Assembly (NCBI RefSeq): GCF_030704535.1
Contig: NC_081822.1
Coordinates: 10,471,001 to 10,535,000, forward strand
Direction of reading: 5' to 3'
Length of the DNA stretch: 64,000 nt
From: Vitis vinifera
Taxonomy: Eukaryota; Streptophyta; Magnoliopsida; Vitales; Vitaceae
Part shown: positions 1 to 11,211 of the stretch, piece after piece
Layout: each line of letters starts with the position of its first letter
Numbering within the stretch: the stretch's first letter is position 1
Notes under the pieces: generated by a model
What the model was told of the DNA's origin: nothing
Seen by the model: only the letters and a program-made list of their open reading frames with translations
Databases searched by the model: none
Made by a program: the position numbers and the translations under genes

Positions 1-510
1 TTAGTCATATTATTGGGATCTGTAGCTGAAGCCTCTAGAAGGTTTCATGTTATCGATCCATGGATGAACTGCCTGAAGCTAGAGAATTTGATTATTTCCT
101 CTACAACCGAGTTTAGGGGATGAAGTGGATGTGTGTTTAATTGCTGCTTCGGAAATGAGGTGGAATTGTGTTCTAGCGAGGAGCTTGTGGAAGGAAGGTT
201 CTAAGTGTAAAAGGGGGTACCTAAAAGAAATATGGACTGAAGTGAAAAATCTTTGTTAGCAAGCAAATTATAGAGTTAATAGGCATATAGTCTTTGCAGT
301 TGATGTTATATAGAGCTTAGGTAATGATGGCTATAATTGATGATATCAATGTCATGTTTGGGTGATTTTGTTAAGGAAAATTAGAAGAACAATGGAATTG
401 CAAATACTTCAGTTAAAGTGATTTTTTCTGCTTGACTTCTACAAGAGAATACCCTAATAATTAGGATACCTTTTAACCTGCTTTGTAACAAAATCTATAA
501 AGAAAGACAA
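1..510. other. Spacer, no gene seen
   Basis: AT-rich sequence at the left edge with no open frame of note and no family I recognise. It could belong to a gene or element lying outside the window. Confidence 0.4.
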
Positions 511-535
511 TTATTTATTTATTTATTTATTTTTT
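511..535. repeat. (TTTA)n microsatellite
   Basis: About six copies of a four-base TTTA unit running into a short T tract. It directly precedes the degenerate minisatellite region. Confidence 0.7.
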
Positions 536-639
536 ATAGTCTCATTTAGGAATAAGAAAATAAGGTTGGTCTGTAACATTAAACACTCAAGATTAGGATT
601 TTCTGATGGAGACCGGTTGGTAAATATTTTGTGTATTGT

Positions 640-1100
640 AGGGTTAACTTTTGAGGGGCTATGCAGTAAAAGTGAATCAAAGTATAGGAGTATTTTTAAA
701 AATGAATAGGGAGGTAGAGTATTAGTAAAAGCAAATTGATTAAAACTTTTAAATAGAGGTACAAGTGTCAACAAAAGTGAATTGAGGGATATGAGTATTT
801 GTAAAAGTAATATGAGGAGTATGAGTACTTGTAAAAGTGTTAGTTAAAGTGAACTAAAAGGGTGAGAATTATGAGTGTTTATAAACCTATACCAAGAGGT
901 ATAGGTGTTTGTAAAAGTTAATCAAAGGATATCAATGTTTGTAAAAATGAATTAAGGATACGAGTCTTTGTAAAAACGTGGATTGATAGGTGTGAGTGTT
1001 TTTAAACTGAATCAAAGAAATGTAGTAGTGAATTGATGAGTACAAGTGTATGTAAAAGTGAATAAATAGATATACAATCACGGAGAATAGGTGTTTGTAA
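640..1100. repeat. Degenerate minisatellite
   Basis: A loose tandem array of roughly 25-35 bp units of the form GATATGAGTRTTTGTAAAAG followed by TGAATTGA-like spacers. The core GAGT(A/G)TTTGTAAAAG recurs with substitutions and length changes at about 790, 825, 870, 905, 935, 965, 990, 1045 and 1090. Units are strongly diverged, so the array is old. It ends about 80 bp before the TATA-like box of the next gene. Confidence 0.6.
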
Positions 1101-1171
1101 ATGTTGCAACAAAACACACATTTAAAATTTGGGCTTCCCCTATCTTCACATGGGTGGGCTGGCCCTTTAGC

Positions 1172-1180
1172 TATAAAAAA
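1172..1180 (+). promoter_or_regulatory. TATA-like box of the 1406-5947 gene
   Basis: TATAAAAAA lies 226 bp before the chosen start codon. It would place transcription start near 1205 and leave a roughly 200-base leader, possibly with an intron ending at the AG before 1336. Confidence 0.4.
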
Positions 1181-1356
1181 TTTAGTTTCCTTCTCATGCT
1201 CAATTTATTTGTGTTGGTTTCCCGCTGGAAAGTTAAAACCCTACAACTTTCTGTTTAAATTTGTGGATCCAAGATCGATGCTAATTTCAAAACTGCTGCT
1301 ATGTTACATATAAGTGAAGTCATTCTTTGCGGCAGGAAAACATTTTCGACATTGTG

Positions 1357-1389
1357 ATGAATGTGCATACAATAGCAAAAGGAATATAA
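1357..1389 (+). promoter_or_regulatory. Upstream ORF in the leader
   Basis: A ten-codon ATG...TAA frame ends 16 bases before the main ATG at 1406. If it is within the mature leader it could lower translation of the main frame. It would be removed if the leader intron ends at the AG near 1373-1375. Confidence 0.3.
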
Positions 1390-1405
1390 ATTTCTTATTC
1401 ATCCA

Positions 1406-4400
1406 ATGGAGCTCCGAAGTTGCAGTCATCTGCACTTTATCCAGGCTATCAGGGGAGGCATAGTGACAAAGTTTCTGAATGTAAATTCTTGTGGAAAGCC
1501 AGCACTTGTGTTCAAGCAGATCAAAGATATTTATGTCAGTGAAGATGCCAAAACTAATTCAGTTTCAATGCTTAAGCCAACAGCTGAGAATGACGGTATT
1601 AGGGTGAAGATTGACAGGACATGTTTGCCAATTACAAAGAGAGAACCGATTGGAAGTGATTCTGAAACATTTGGAAGTGATTCTGAAACTTATGGGTCTG
1701 ATAGCCATGGTAGTTGTGAAGAAGGAAACAGCGACTTAGATGATGATTTTAGCTTCAGCAGCATGACATTGAAACAACTGAAGGAGAGATGCAAAACAAA
1801 GAAAAGGAAACTTTCAAAATTTGTTGATTTGACTAAAGAAGACATTGAAACTTGCTCCCCTGTAAAGCAAGAATATTCTGACTTGTTGCTGGAGGATGAT
1901 GAATTTGATCTCAAGGAACCTCTGATTAGCTGGAAAGCAAGGCTTACTAAGAATTCGAAGGCTAAGAAGAGGTGCACCAGTGAGCATATTTCTACATCCT
2001 CCCAAAGTGCTGTCTCAGTTGTTAAATCTAAACTTACCCTAAGTGATCAGGGTTTCCAGCAATCTACCAGGGATCTACCAACACCTGTTAAAGTTAAAGT
2101 TGAGGTTCCTGAACCTGATTACTCAGATAGCCAAGGTGTTGCTGATGTTTGCTCTATGGTACAAGTCGAGGTTGGTGGACCTGATTACTCTGGTAGCCAA
2201 AATGTGACTTGTGTTGCTGAGGATGAGGTTCCTGCATCTGATTACTCAGATAGTCAAGGTGATGCTAATAATTGCTCTATGGGTTGTAATGAGCAAGTTA
2301 AGGTTCCTGTGCCGGATTACTCCGCAACGCAAAGCGTGACCTGCAATGCTGATGATTCCTCGGATTGTAATGAGCAAGCGGGTTCTTGTGAAGTAGTATC
2401 CAGTAAAATGCTTGAAAATGACAGTGAATCTGTTTTGGAGACTAGACACTCGATTACTTTCACAGAACAACCTCAAGAGTGTGATGTTAATGAAATCTCC
2501 TATGAATATAGAGAAAATGCCCAACCTAACTCTCTTCCTAATGTAGGTCCTACGATTGCAGAAACTTTAGAGTTGGATAATCCAGAAAGCAATAACCAAG
2601 CCTCAGTTTTGTCTGTATCAGAATTTAAGAATGAGGATTTCATTACTTATCCACTGCCCCAAGGCATCCCTCCACTAACAATTTCTCCCACCAAGAAGCA
2701 TAACTTTGCCTCAGCTTCTCCTGCATCAGAGATTAAGGATGAAGGGTACACTATACAGCTATTGACCCAAGACATCTCTCCTCAAGTACTTTCTCCCACC
2801 AAGGAACATAATTCTGCCTCATTTTTGCCTGGATCAGAATTTAGGAATGAAGAATATGTACATCTACTGGCCCAGGGCATCTCTCCACAAACACTTTCTC
2901 CCCAGGACATCTCTCCAGAACATAGTTCTGACACATGCAATAGTTCCGAAAGTTATTCTTTAAACAGTAGTAATGGGGTTCAAGTGCCTGATACTGCCAT
3001 TGATAATAGCCTTCATTGCATGGAACCTAGTTATGGAGGTGTTGCTTCTGTGTTCGAGGACGATCATACAGGGGATTTGCCTTCTACTCTTCAAGCCAGT
3101 TCTGCAACCATCCCTGGTGGCAAGTGCAGCTCATCTTGGAATTCCAATCTATGCCATGGTCCAACTAGCTGTTTGGTTCCTGAGGGTGATGATTTGCCTG
3201 CAACAGAGGTGAAGCAACTCCTAATGTTTGCTGGTTCTGATGCAGCAGGAAACTGCTCATGGAGTCATTCTTGTGACACTACTGATGAGGAACTCACATC
3301 AGTTGTAATGGAAAATTATCAACATTCAGAGCTTCAGCATGGTCCTGAAAGGCTCTTTTCTACCAGAAAGGTGTGTTATTCTCCTGTTGGATGTTGATTA
3401 GGCTTGTTTGGTGCTATGCAAATTTTTGGATATCATATGTGAAAGATGATATACTAACAATATGGTTTCACTTTTCAGGCAATTTCTCCAACTTCTCAGG
3501 AAAGGCTATGTCGGGCTATGAATTCCATCGACTTGTGTGATAACCTGGAACCATATGGTAAGTCATGAAGTAATGGATTTAAAGTTATGGGTCTCTTATG
3601 TTGTGCAAAATGCATGTTTTACCTATGAAGTGGTTGTTAAAAACGTTGGTACCCAGGTTCTGCCAAAGATTAGAAAACATACTAAAAGACTACCAGAGTA
3701 CAAGTTGCAAAAATAATATGGACTAACATGGAATACGTTCATCTGTACAAGGGAAATCAATTGAGTGATGGATAACAATTTTATTTGGTTTTCACAGCAG
3801 CAATGTCAGGCAACTGTTTTGAATATAACTACAGGCAACTCTTCTGGGCTAATGAATTCAAAACACGTGGATGGGGGTTTGAAAATTGCTCTAAATGAAT
3901 TTTTCCTATTTGATATACATACATCTGAAAAGTGTGTTTGGCATTTTCATGTGGATTTTGAAATTAGTCTATTTGTTTCTTTTAACCCGTTTAAGATAAT
4001 GTCATAAGGGCCTATAATTTGCTTTCCATTTTGCAAGGCCCCCATTTATCCACTGAAAAATTTAAGAAATCAGAATTGAATCATTTCATCTTTGTTCAAT
4101 ATCCATACACCCAAATTTTCTCTTTGTTACATTCTCTATGATTGATTTTTGTGTTTTTTCTTTTCCCAGAATGTAAAATTAAGCTACGCTTTGCAAAACG
4201 GACAGAGGGCAGGACTTCATCAGCAGAACCAGATTTTGTGGGAGATGAAGTAGATATTGGTCCGGGAGGGCCTGAACAAAGCAGTAGAAATGAAGTCACT
4301 GTTATTTCCAAGCAGAGCATTAGGAGAAGAAAGAATGATATGAAAGGTTCCCATCCTAAAGGCATTCTCAAGGTTCCCCAGCTTTCTCGTGGGCTACCAC

Positions 4401-5947
4401 ATCTTAGCAATACGTGCACCTCCAGCCAAAGTTATTCACAGAGTGCCATTTCATTCTCACAGAGACAGATGCATGACATTGAATGTCTTGCAGCAAAGCT
4501 CACGAGAGAGTTGAAATCCATGAAGGACATTGTGGAAGAAACGATGCACTCTGAAGTGTGCCCATCATCATCGAGATATGGCACTGATGAGGTATGTGAA
4601 AAATGCTGCTTCCAAAACTGTAATGCAATACATAAGATTTTAACCTTCTTCTCTGAATTGACTTTTGTGAGGTCCATATATATTTTTTTATTGCTTTAAG
4701 TTTTAATCAATACCTTGCATGCATTAGGTGAATAGGTCTAATAGATCAACTTGGGAGATTGAAGTCATTGTTTTTTGGTTTCCTCTAATGACAATTTCTA
4801 AAAAATAAGTCCAAGCTATAGATCTAAACATGTGGGCATACCACAAGCTTTTACAGGAGTGACGCAGAGTTGCAAATTAGTTTCATTTCCTTGTCCACTA
4901 GCACGTATATTTGATGGTTGGACTGAAAACATGGATTCCCATCTGTACAAAGTTAGTTGCCTTTACCTTCTCCAAATAGCATTCTTATTTTCAAATCTGT
5001 GCCATGTTACCCTTTTTCTAGTTAAAATTGGACATTGTACTGTTCTTGCTTGTTTGGAAGATTGTTCTGTTAGGTTTTTCATGGGTTTTTGGTTTAGCTG
5101 TATATCACAACTAGGGAAACCTAGTGGCTTATCCCCTGTCGGAGCCTCAGCAGTAAAATTTGATTTGTCTCCTGTTAACTTAGAGTGGTTATCAGACAGC
5201 CCAAGCTCAAGCTCACATGAGCTGGGATAAGTAAAAAATGGAGGATTTTGGTAACCTATAATCTTAATGGTCCTATGCAATTTACAGATGCCCTTCATAT
5301 TTGTCCCCTCATGTTTTTTTGCATTCCCTAAGCAGCGAATAGGCTTCCAGGAACATCTCAGAATTACACTTTTATGTCGAGAAGTGAAAACTAAACTTTT
5401 CATTCTTGAAGTTGTACATAACCTTGTAAGAAGTTCTTGTGTACATATACAGTTTCCACTTGAACAGATCTTGACTTTGCATATATGCAAGCATATGTTC
5501 ATAAATGCAAGCATGTAGGAATGATATGATGCTTTTGTTCTAAATTATTTTTATTTTTATATAGGTAAGAACAGCCATTGAGAATGCAAATAAAGTTGAA
5601 GAAACTACAAAAAGGTGGCTTTCCATGATGGCAAGGGACTGCAACCGATTCTGTAAAATCATGGTTTGTTTCCTATACTATTGAAAGAAAAGAAGAAAAC
5701 ATGAGTCATCACTTGTGGGTATGTGATGTTTAATTGTTCTGATTTTATTCCCACATGCCTTGATCAATTGCAGAGACTGACTGAGAATGAGTCTGTTGCT
5801 TCTGGAAATACAATCCACAAGGAGAGGAAAAAGATTACTTTTGCGGATGAAGCTGGTGGAGTGCTGTGCCATGTCAAGCTTTTTTATGATGGCATGGCTT
5901 CTCCATTGGAGCCAAATGGCGAGAAACAGGAACTGATGGCTAAATAA
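1406..5947 (+). CDS. Plant protein of unknown function, internal repeats, 912 aa
   Basis: Five exons: 1406-3370, 3479-3557, 4170-4591, 5565-5663 and 5774-5947. Their lengths sum to 2739 nt (912 residues), and all borders are GT/AG and in phase. I do not recognise a named family. Visible features are an acidic Ser/Asp run with repeated GSDSET units near residues 82-98, a basic stretch KERCKTKKRK near 125-135, and four imperfect repeats around a DYSxSQ core (about 232-312). Three further repeats of about 36 residues carry SEFKNE...LSPTK motifs (about 405-510). A predicted helical, probably coiled-coil part is encoded by exons 3-4, and the C-terminus is conserved-looking (KKITFADEAGGVL). Composition suggests a nuclear, largely disordered protein; that is inference. 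An in-frame TAG upstream of 1406 supports this start unless a splice acceptor at 1373-1375 adds a few residues. Confidence 0.75.
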
Positions 5948-7240
5948 TCTGAGAAGCGTTTGCTTGTTGTGCTGTACATTATACTCTTCTTGATATTTAG
6001 ATGCTATGCTAATTAAACGCTCCCACCTAAGGATAATTTCAATGAAGAGCTGTAGATGCTTGTCTTGCATTCGCTGCATTCAAGATTTGAAGGTAAACCC
6101 AAAAGCTGTGATCTTCTATATTTGAATATGTCTGCTAGTTATACTGCAATGTTCTCTTTTTTATTTTTTGTTGGGGGTTCCTTTTTCCTTTTTGCTTACA
6201 TCTCCAATTATGTTGCATTGTATAGTAGTATGGATGATTGCCGAGCATGAAATAGGTGGAATTTCTCCGGATAGTAGTTATCTGAAAGCCCATATTCTTT
6301 TTACATCGCTTTTTGGAGCCTGTGTAGTCATATCATGTGTTAGAAAATTTTGAGACATCGGTTATTAATTCGGGGGACAAGGTCATCATAACCAGTATCA
6401 TGCTGGTATTATTACTGACCATGTCCCGAAACATGGTTTACTTTTGACATATGATTGGCGCACTAACTTTCAACCTCTTTCGGTTCGATGATTTGCATTT
6501 TCTATATTGTTTTTGTGCTGGAGGAGCGGACAAGCACAAGTAAGAGGGAAGTAAATTTGCCCAGTCGCTTTAAAACTTAAACGTTAAATGGTTACTATTG
6601 TTTTTGGTTTATTGGTTTGATTTTACTGACTAATAATTGGGTGAAAAGGGTGATCTTGAATTTGTTGAGTTCCCACCAAGATGAAGGATTTTATCAAGGC
6701 ATGTCGAAATAAAAAATAAAAAAAAAATCAGGTGAGAGAGCTTGTGTTTTCCTAACCTTTCTCTTTTCATCTTTAATTAAAATGTTCTTGTGTTTAATTC
6801 TCATTTTTAATAATTTCTCATTTCTTTACGTAACAATTGTCGGTACCGAGATTCAGTGGATTTAGGATTTCAGAAAAAAGAATTGATGCCAAATCAATTT
6901 TCAACTATCAATTGTCATTATCAAAGGCTCTCAATTTTCGTTAATTTTAAGGTCCTAAAGAAATTAAATCAAAACTTTTTCTTTTTAAAACTTGAAAAAA
7001 GAGATTTGGAATTGAATTGAATCGAAATGTGCTGGAGAGAGGGGTCTGAAGTCTGAACTGAACACAACTGGCAAAGGGAAAACTTAATTATCAGAGCAGA
7101 AGGTAGTCAGACACGTACAGCATGCCTTTTTGGCAACAGAATAATGCCAATTCATTGCCCAGCGTTTGGTCTTTTCATTTCTGTCCACTTCCGGTAATCT
7201 TTCCATATTTTGCGGTACAAATTCTTCTTTTCAAAATTTG
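5948..7240. other. Spacer, 3' flank of preceding gene
   Basis: Contains the likely 3' untranslated region of the preceding gene (about 5948-6360) and then AT-rich sequence. No further gene, RNA or repeat could be supported. Confidence 0.4.
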
Positions 7241-8154
7241 TTGGAAACTTGTGTTTTGATGGATGATTTCGGAAATATATGATTTTTGGAATCCAATTTT
7301 ATAAAATATGAGAATCAGATTTTGATTTTAATATGGAAAGTAATATTGTTTTTCATGCACTCTGAGCTGATTTCATTTTTTTATGCCAAGATTATCCTTT
7401 CAGGTCTCCCTTTTTGGGTCTCCATTATCGATAAAAAAATAGGTAGGAAGTTGGGTTTAGCTATAGTGGTGGCGACGACGATGGACCGATGCGGAGCTAT
7501 GGCGACAATGACCTTGGCACCTCTGGATTTTTTTTTCCTTCCGCTACTACAACTATTGTTAAGATGGAGGTGGATCAGCGATGAATAGGTGTTGAAGGAT
7601 TGAAATTTGGTGTAGTGAAGACGGAGATGGTTTTAGAGTTGGAAGTTGTCGGAACTGGAGATGTGAAAAAACTGTAACGGTGATGGTGGGTTTTGGCCGC
7701 GATTGAGGGTGATTAATGGCGACAATGGCTGACACTTACCTCATGCGACGATCGTATAGTGACTCTACTTTAACTCTCTCTTTTTCAGTGGAAAAACCCA
7801 AAAAACAAAGAAGATGATAAATCGAAAAGATGACCCAGGAAACCTGTTCAAATTTCAATCGGTGCTAACATGGAGGCTTGGATGCTATTGTGGAAGAAAA
7901 ATCCGGAGGTGCCAAGGCTACCATAACTCCACATCAGTCCATCACCCCTGCCACCATTGTAGTTAAACCCAATTTCTACCTTTTTTTTTTTTGGATCGGT
8001 AATAGAGACCCGAAGGGCAATTTTGGCACAAAAAATAGAGTCGGCTCAGAGTGCATGAAAACAATATTACTTTCCATTTTAAAATTTGGTTCTCATATTT
8101 ATAAAGTTGGGTTTCAAAAATTATATATTTCCCGAATTGCCCCACAAGTTACCC
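7241..8154. mobile_element. Non-autonomous DNA transposon with long TIRs (MULE-like)
   Basis: Sequence 7241-7545 matches the reverse complement of 7891-8154 over most of its length. Shared blocks include GGAAAGTAATATTGTTTT, CATGCACTCTGAGC and CCTTGGCACCTC. The ends read roughly GGAAACTTGTG...CACAAGTTACC. Inverted ends of nearly 300 bp around a short non-coding core are typical of non-autonomous Mutator-like elements. The two arms differ by many substitutions and small gaps, so the insertion is not recent. The core (7546-7890) encodes no transposase. I could not settle a target-site duplication, so the outer borders are approximate. Confidence 0.65.
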
Positions 8155-8203
8155 AAAAAAATTTCTTCCATTTTTTTTTGGGAAAAATAAATAAAAAGTA
8201 CAA

Positions 8204-8279
8204 CCAAATAGCAGTTAGACTTCTAAGGAAGCGTGTAACGACCAAATAGCAGTTAGACTTCTGAGGAAGCGTGTATATA
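8204..8279. repeat. 38-bp tandem duplication
   Basis: Two adjacent copies starting at 8204 and 8242 share CCAAATAGCAGTTAGACTTC followed by T(A/G)AGGAAGCGTGTA, with one mismatch over about 35 bases. It lies just outside the inverted-repeat element. Confidence 0.8.
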
Positions 8280-9053
8280 TGTACATATGATTTAAAATGA
8301 AGTATTTATTTTCCGTTCTATTAGCATTTTCCATTTCCATTTTAAAAATGTCGTTGACATTTCTAAACGAAGAGTAGAAAGTACCTCATTATAAGAAAGA
8401 AGAATGTAATGAGACAACAATGACAATATACCAAAATATCTAGTACGAAATGAGATGACTTGTCAAATGGATGATGTGCCCTCAATTGAAGATAAGGGGT
8501 AGAATTTTGAACTATGCTAAAGACATAACAAAAAAAAAAAAAGAGGCTAAGAAAAATGTGGCTAAAATATATACAAGCAACATAATTATAAATCTGGTTA
8601 TAGGTAAAACCAGATTGCAAAAATAATTATGTAATTAGAAGTGAAAACATGTGGAATGCCTTTTGCCTCACCCTCTCCCCCTTTCCATTTGAGTGGTGTC
8701 TTTTTTACCTTTCCTATAGCATAGATTTTCAGTCTACTTGCTCGAGTGTTTTGACAAATTTTTAAAAATTTGGAAAGGATATTGTGAATATATTATAAAT
8801 TTGCAAAAATAATATATAGACATTTATGCTATACTTCAATGCTTCGGATAATATTGAAGTAATCAATATTAACTAATATGATATCTCATACCTAAGTTTT
8901 AACAAAGATACAAGAATTTGTAAAATAATAATTAAATAAGAAGATTTCATCGAATAGAAGGTGTTGAAAGTGGAAGATTAGAATGGTTTGAAGTTGCTGC
9001 TCTCATATATTATTGAGTATGACATAATAAAATCGAATTGGTGATCCTCTTCT
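8280..9053. other. Spacer, 3' flank of OVATE gene
   Basis: AT-rich sequence with no supported gene. The part next to 9053 is the probable 3' untranslated region of the minus-strand OVATE gene. Confidence 0.4.
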
Positions 9054-10151
9054 TCAGAGACACCTCGAAACACGTCGAGCCATTGGTGGTGATTTACAGA
9101 ACAAACCCTCCCAAACCACGGAGAAGGCCTCCACGATGATTCCGTGATGCTGCGGCGAATTCAGGGATAGAAAACATTGCAGCAGCTGCTCCAAATCCTT
9201 TGTTTCGAACATCTGTTTCTCCATTATCATCTCCACCATCGACTTCTTGAAGTCTTCGTACGGATCCTTGGATTTCTTCACCACCGCGAAGCTCTCTCTC
9301 ACCTTCCCATCTAATCTACACGGTATCCTGCCTTGGTACACCGACACTCTCGCTGGCGACTCAGCTTCTGGCGACGATGTCGTTTTTGGATTTCCGCTGC
9401 CTGATGATGATGAGGATGATGATCCTGTTCTGCAGTTCTTCGAAATGTGGCGTTTCAGTCGTCGAGCCTTCTTTGAATTGTTCATCCTATCGCGCTTGCC
9501 TACGACGCTCTTTGATTCTTCGCTTATGGTCTCTAGTGGATGATTGAATTCGAAAGAAGAGTCGTTCGAGAAGCTTCTGGAAGAGGAGAGTAGGGTTTCG
9601 GTCTCCTCGTCATAGTCACCACCTTCGCTGCTGAACCAGCCACTATCTCCCGAAGACGTGCTTGTGCGGACACTCGGGACCGTCCCTTTCTTCTTTTTCT
9701 TTCTCACTTTCTTCTCCTTGGCCATCTTCTGCGGTTGATTCGGCGACAAGTCGCCATCGGATTCGCCAGGAAAAGGGGAGTAGCAAATTTTCCGGCGAGG
9801 GCCGTCCTCGTAGACTCTGGAGATTACGTGCCACTTTCCATCCTTCTTCCACGAGTATTCCACCGATTCGGTGTCGCAGTCGTAGGAGGTTTCAGACCTT
9901 ACACCCGATCCTCGCCGGCAACCGCATCCCATTGGTACAGTCTTCACACGACGTCTGCGAAAAGGGTGCCACGGTGTGGAGGGTGGAGGATCGGGGACGC
10001 TTGGAAAAGCAATGTCCAACCCCTTACGGTTGACCGTCGAGAGCCTATGAGACGCCGGCACAGGACTTTCCGGTAGAGCAGAACGGTTTCTGGAACGGCA
10101 GAATTGGAGGGAATGAATCAGAGAGAATCGGAGCTTGAAACCCTTACCCAT
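9054..10151 (-). CDS. OVATE family protein (OFP7/OFP8-like repressor), 365 aa
   Basis: A single-exon gene, as is usual for the family. The OVATE domain lies at about residues 287-351 (SFAVVKKSKDPYEDF...EQLLQCFLSLN...VWEGLF). The N-terminus MGKGFKLRFS and the middle motif WKKDGKWHVI (101-110) resemble the Arabidopsis OFP7/OFP8 group from memory. A strongly basic run, KEKKVRKKKKK (145-155), is a likely nuclear signal, and low-complexity Ser/Gly stretches link the parts. OFPs are plant-only transcriptional co-repressors that bind TALE homeodomain and TRM proteins and shape organ growth. The frame is open upstream to 10262, but I chose the ATG at 10151 because family members start at M-x-K-x-FKL and because of the TATA box at 10202. 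Confidence 0.88.
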   Translation of the reverse strand: MGKGFKLRFSLIHSLQFCRSRNRSALPESPVPASHRLSTVNRKGLDIAFPSVPDPPPSTPWHPFRRRRVKTVPMGCGCRRGSGVRSETSYDCDTESVEYSWKKDGKWHVISRVYEDGPRRKICYSPFPGESDGDLSPNQPQKMAKEKKVRKKKKKGTVPSVRTSTSSGDSGWFSSEGGDYDEETETLLSSSRSFSNDSSFEFNHPLETISEESKSVVGKRDRMNNSKKARRLKRHISKNCRTGSSSSSSSGSGNPKTTSSPEAESPARVSVYQGRIPCRLDGKVRESFAVVKKSKDPYEDFKKSMVEMIMEKQMFETKDLEQLLQCFLSLNSPQHHGIIVEAFSVVWEGLFCKSPPMARRVSRCL

Positions 10152-10201
10152 CTCTAAAATCCTTAATCCTCCTGAGAAAAAAAAGGTCACTCCAAGGCTG
10201 C

Positions 10202-10211
10202 AATATATAAG
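10202..10211 (-). promoter_or_regulatory. TATA box of the OVATE gene
   Basis: On the minus strand CTTATATATTGC lies about 52 bases before the chosen ATG. This predicts a very short leader of about 20-25 bases and argues against the longer in-frame start at 10262. Confidence 0.5.
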
Positions 10212-10412
10212 CAGGAGGCCGGCTTCAATATTGCAAAGATTAGAGATATGATCCACACGCATTAGAGTAGGACCCCCCAGCTTTGTATTTTCATGAATGA
10301 CTCAATCCAAGTGATAATGCCAGAATCCTCACTAAATTGAATTCCCTTTGTCTCTATGTACTATTTCAAAAATGCCTACAAAGCGAAATGACAATATATA
10401 AAATGGACGTAC

Positions 10413-10505
10413 CTCCTTTAGGTTCACTGCCAGAGGCCTCTTTGGAATAAACCTACTACCACGTAGTACATAGCCATTGAAGTGACCACCATACTCTACT
10501 GTTTC
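10413..10505 (-). other. Orphan exon-like segment
   Basis: On the minus strand an open 93-nt stretch (31 codons) is bordered by AG on one side and GTACGT on the other. It encodes ETVEYGGHFNGYVLRGSRF followed by IPKRPLAVNLKE. I do not recognise the protein and see no partner exons on either side. It may be a relic of a lost gene, a captured exon or chance. Confidence 0.3.
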
Positions 10506-10837
10506 CTCAAAAGCAAATGAGGCAATTAATTACCAAATCAAATGCTTTTGGAAATAATATAATTATAAAAGGAAATGTCTCTGTGTTCTACCTTGAACAC
10601 AAATCAATCTTCCTATAGAAGTTGGCTTTAAAATCTTTTCCTGTGCAGCTATTTAATGAGCTATTTAAATTCAGAGTAAAAAGTAATTGAAAAAAAAAAA
10701 CAAGTTGAAGAAGCACCCTCACATTTGGTCAGCATTTATGACTCATGAAAATTAATGCAGTGAGAAATTGTAAATTAATTTATTTTTAGGAAAATAGTAT
10801 TTGCGGAATGATTCCGATTCAAGTGAGAGCGGCTTCA

Positions 10838-11211
10838 ATGGCGAAAAAGAAAGCTTCAAATACAGGCGAGAGGAACGAGGTGCATCCAGCCACACTGACG
10901 ACGGATTCAACGCTACAGCCCGGCTATGAAAACACTACACATTACAGTACGTCTCCCACATTAATTTCTCTGTGTTTTTGTTACATATTTTATTTTATAG
11001 CATCTATTATTTTATTTTGATTCTGACAAAACTCGTGTCGAGAGCTGGCTGGCAAAGAGATCCAATCATGCAACACCTGGACAAAACAATAACCACTCTG
11101 GACAAGATGGAAAATTCTCTTCCTCTTGGCTCATACGGTAATCCACGAATAGGATTTAAGTTGTGCCACCTCGGCTGCGATCAATTGTTTGATGTGCCAT
11201 ATAAATTATAA
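10838..11211 (+). CDS. Possible small two-exon gene or gene fragment, 91 aa
   Basis: Candidate exons 10838-10946 and 11045-11211 join in phase across a GT..AG intron to give 276 nt (91 residues) starting MAKKKASNTGERNEV. The second exon encodes a helical-looking stretch (MQHLDKTITTLDKMENS). The exons are richer in G+C than their flanks, which favours coding. An in-frame ATG at 10808 would add ten residues. No family is recognised and the tail after SYG may be intron read-through, so this may be the 5' part of a broken gene. Confidence 0.3.

Noticed and set aside
640-1100. CRISPR-like array
   Set aside because: The spacing is irregular, units are degenerate and the DNA is plant nuclear; it is a decayed minisatellite.
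1101-1313. A 70-codon frame before the first gene
   Set aside because: It spans the TATA-like box and leader and has no recognisable features.
9247-10076. Plus-strand open frames across the OVATE gene
   Set aside because: Antisense shadows; the minus-strand frame encodes a recognisable OVATE domain.
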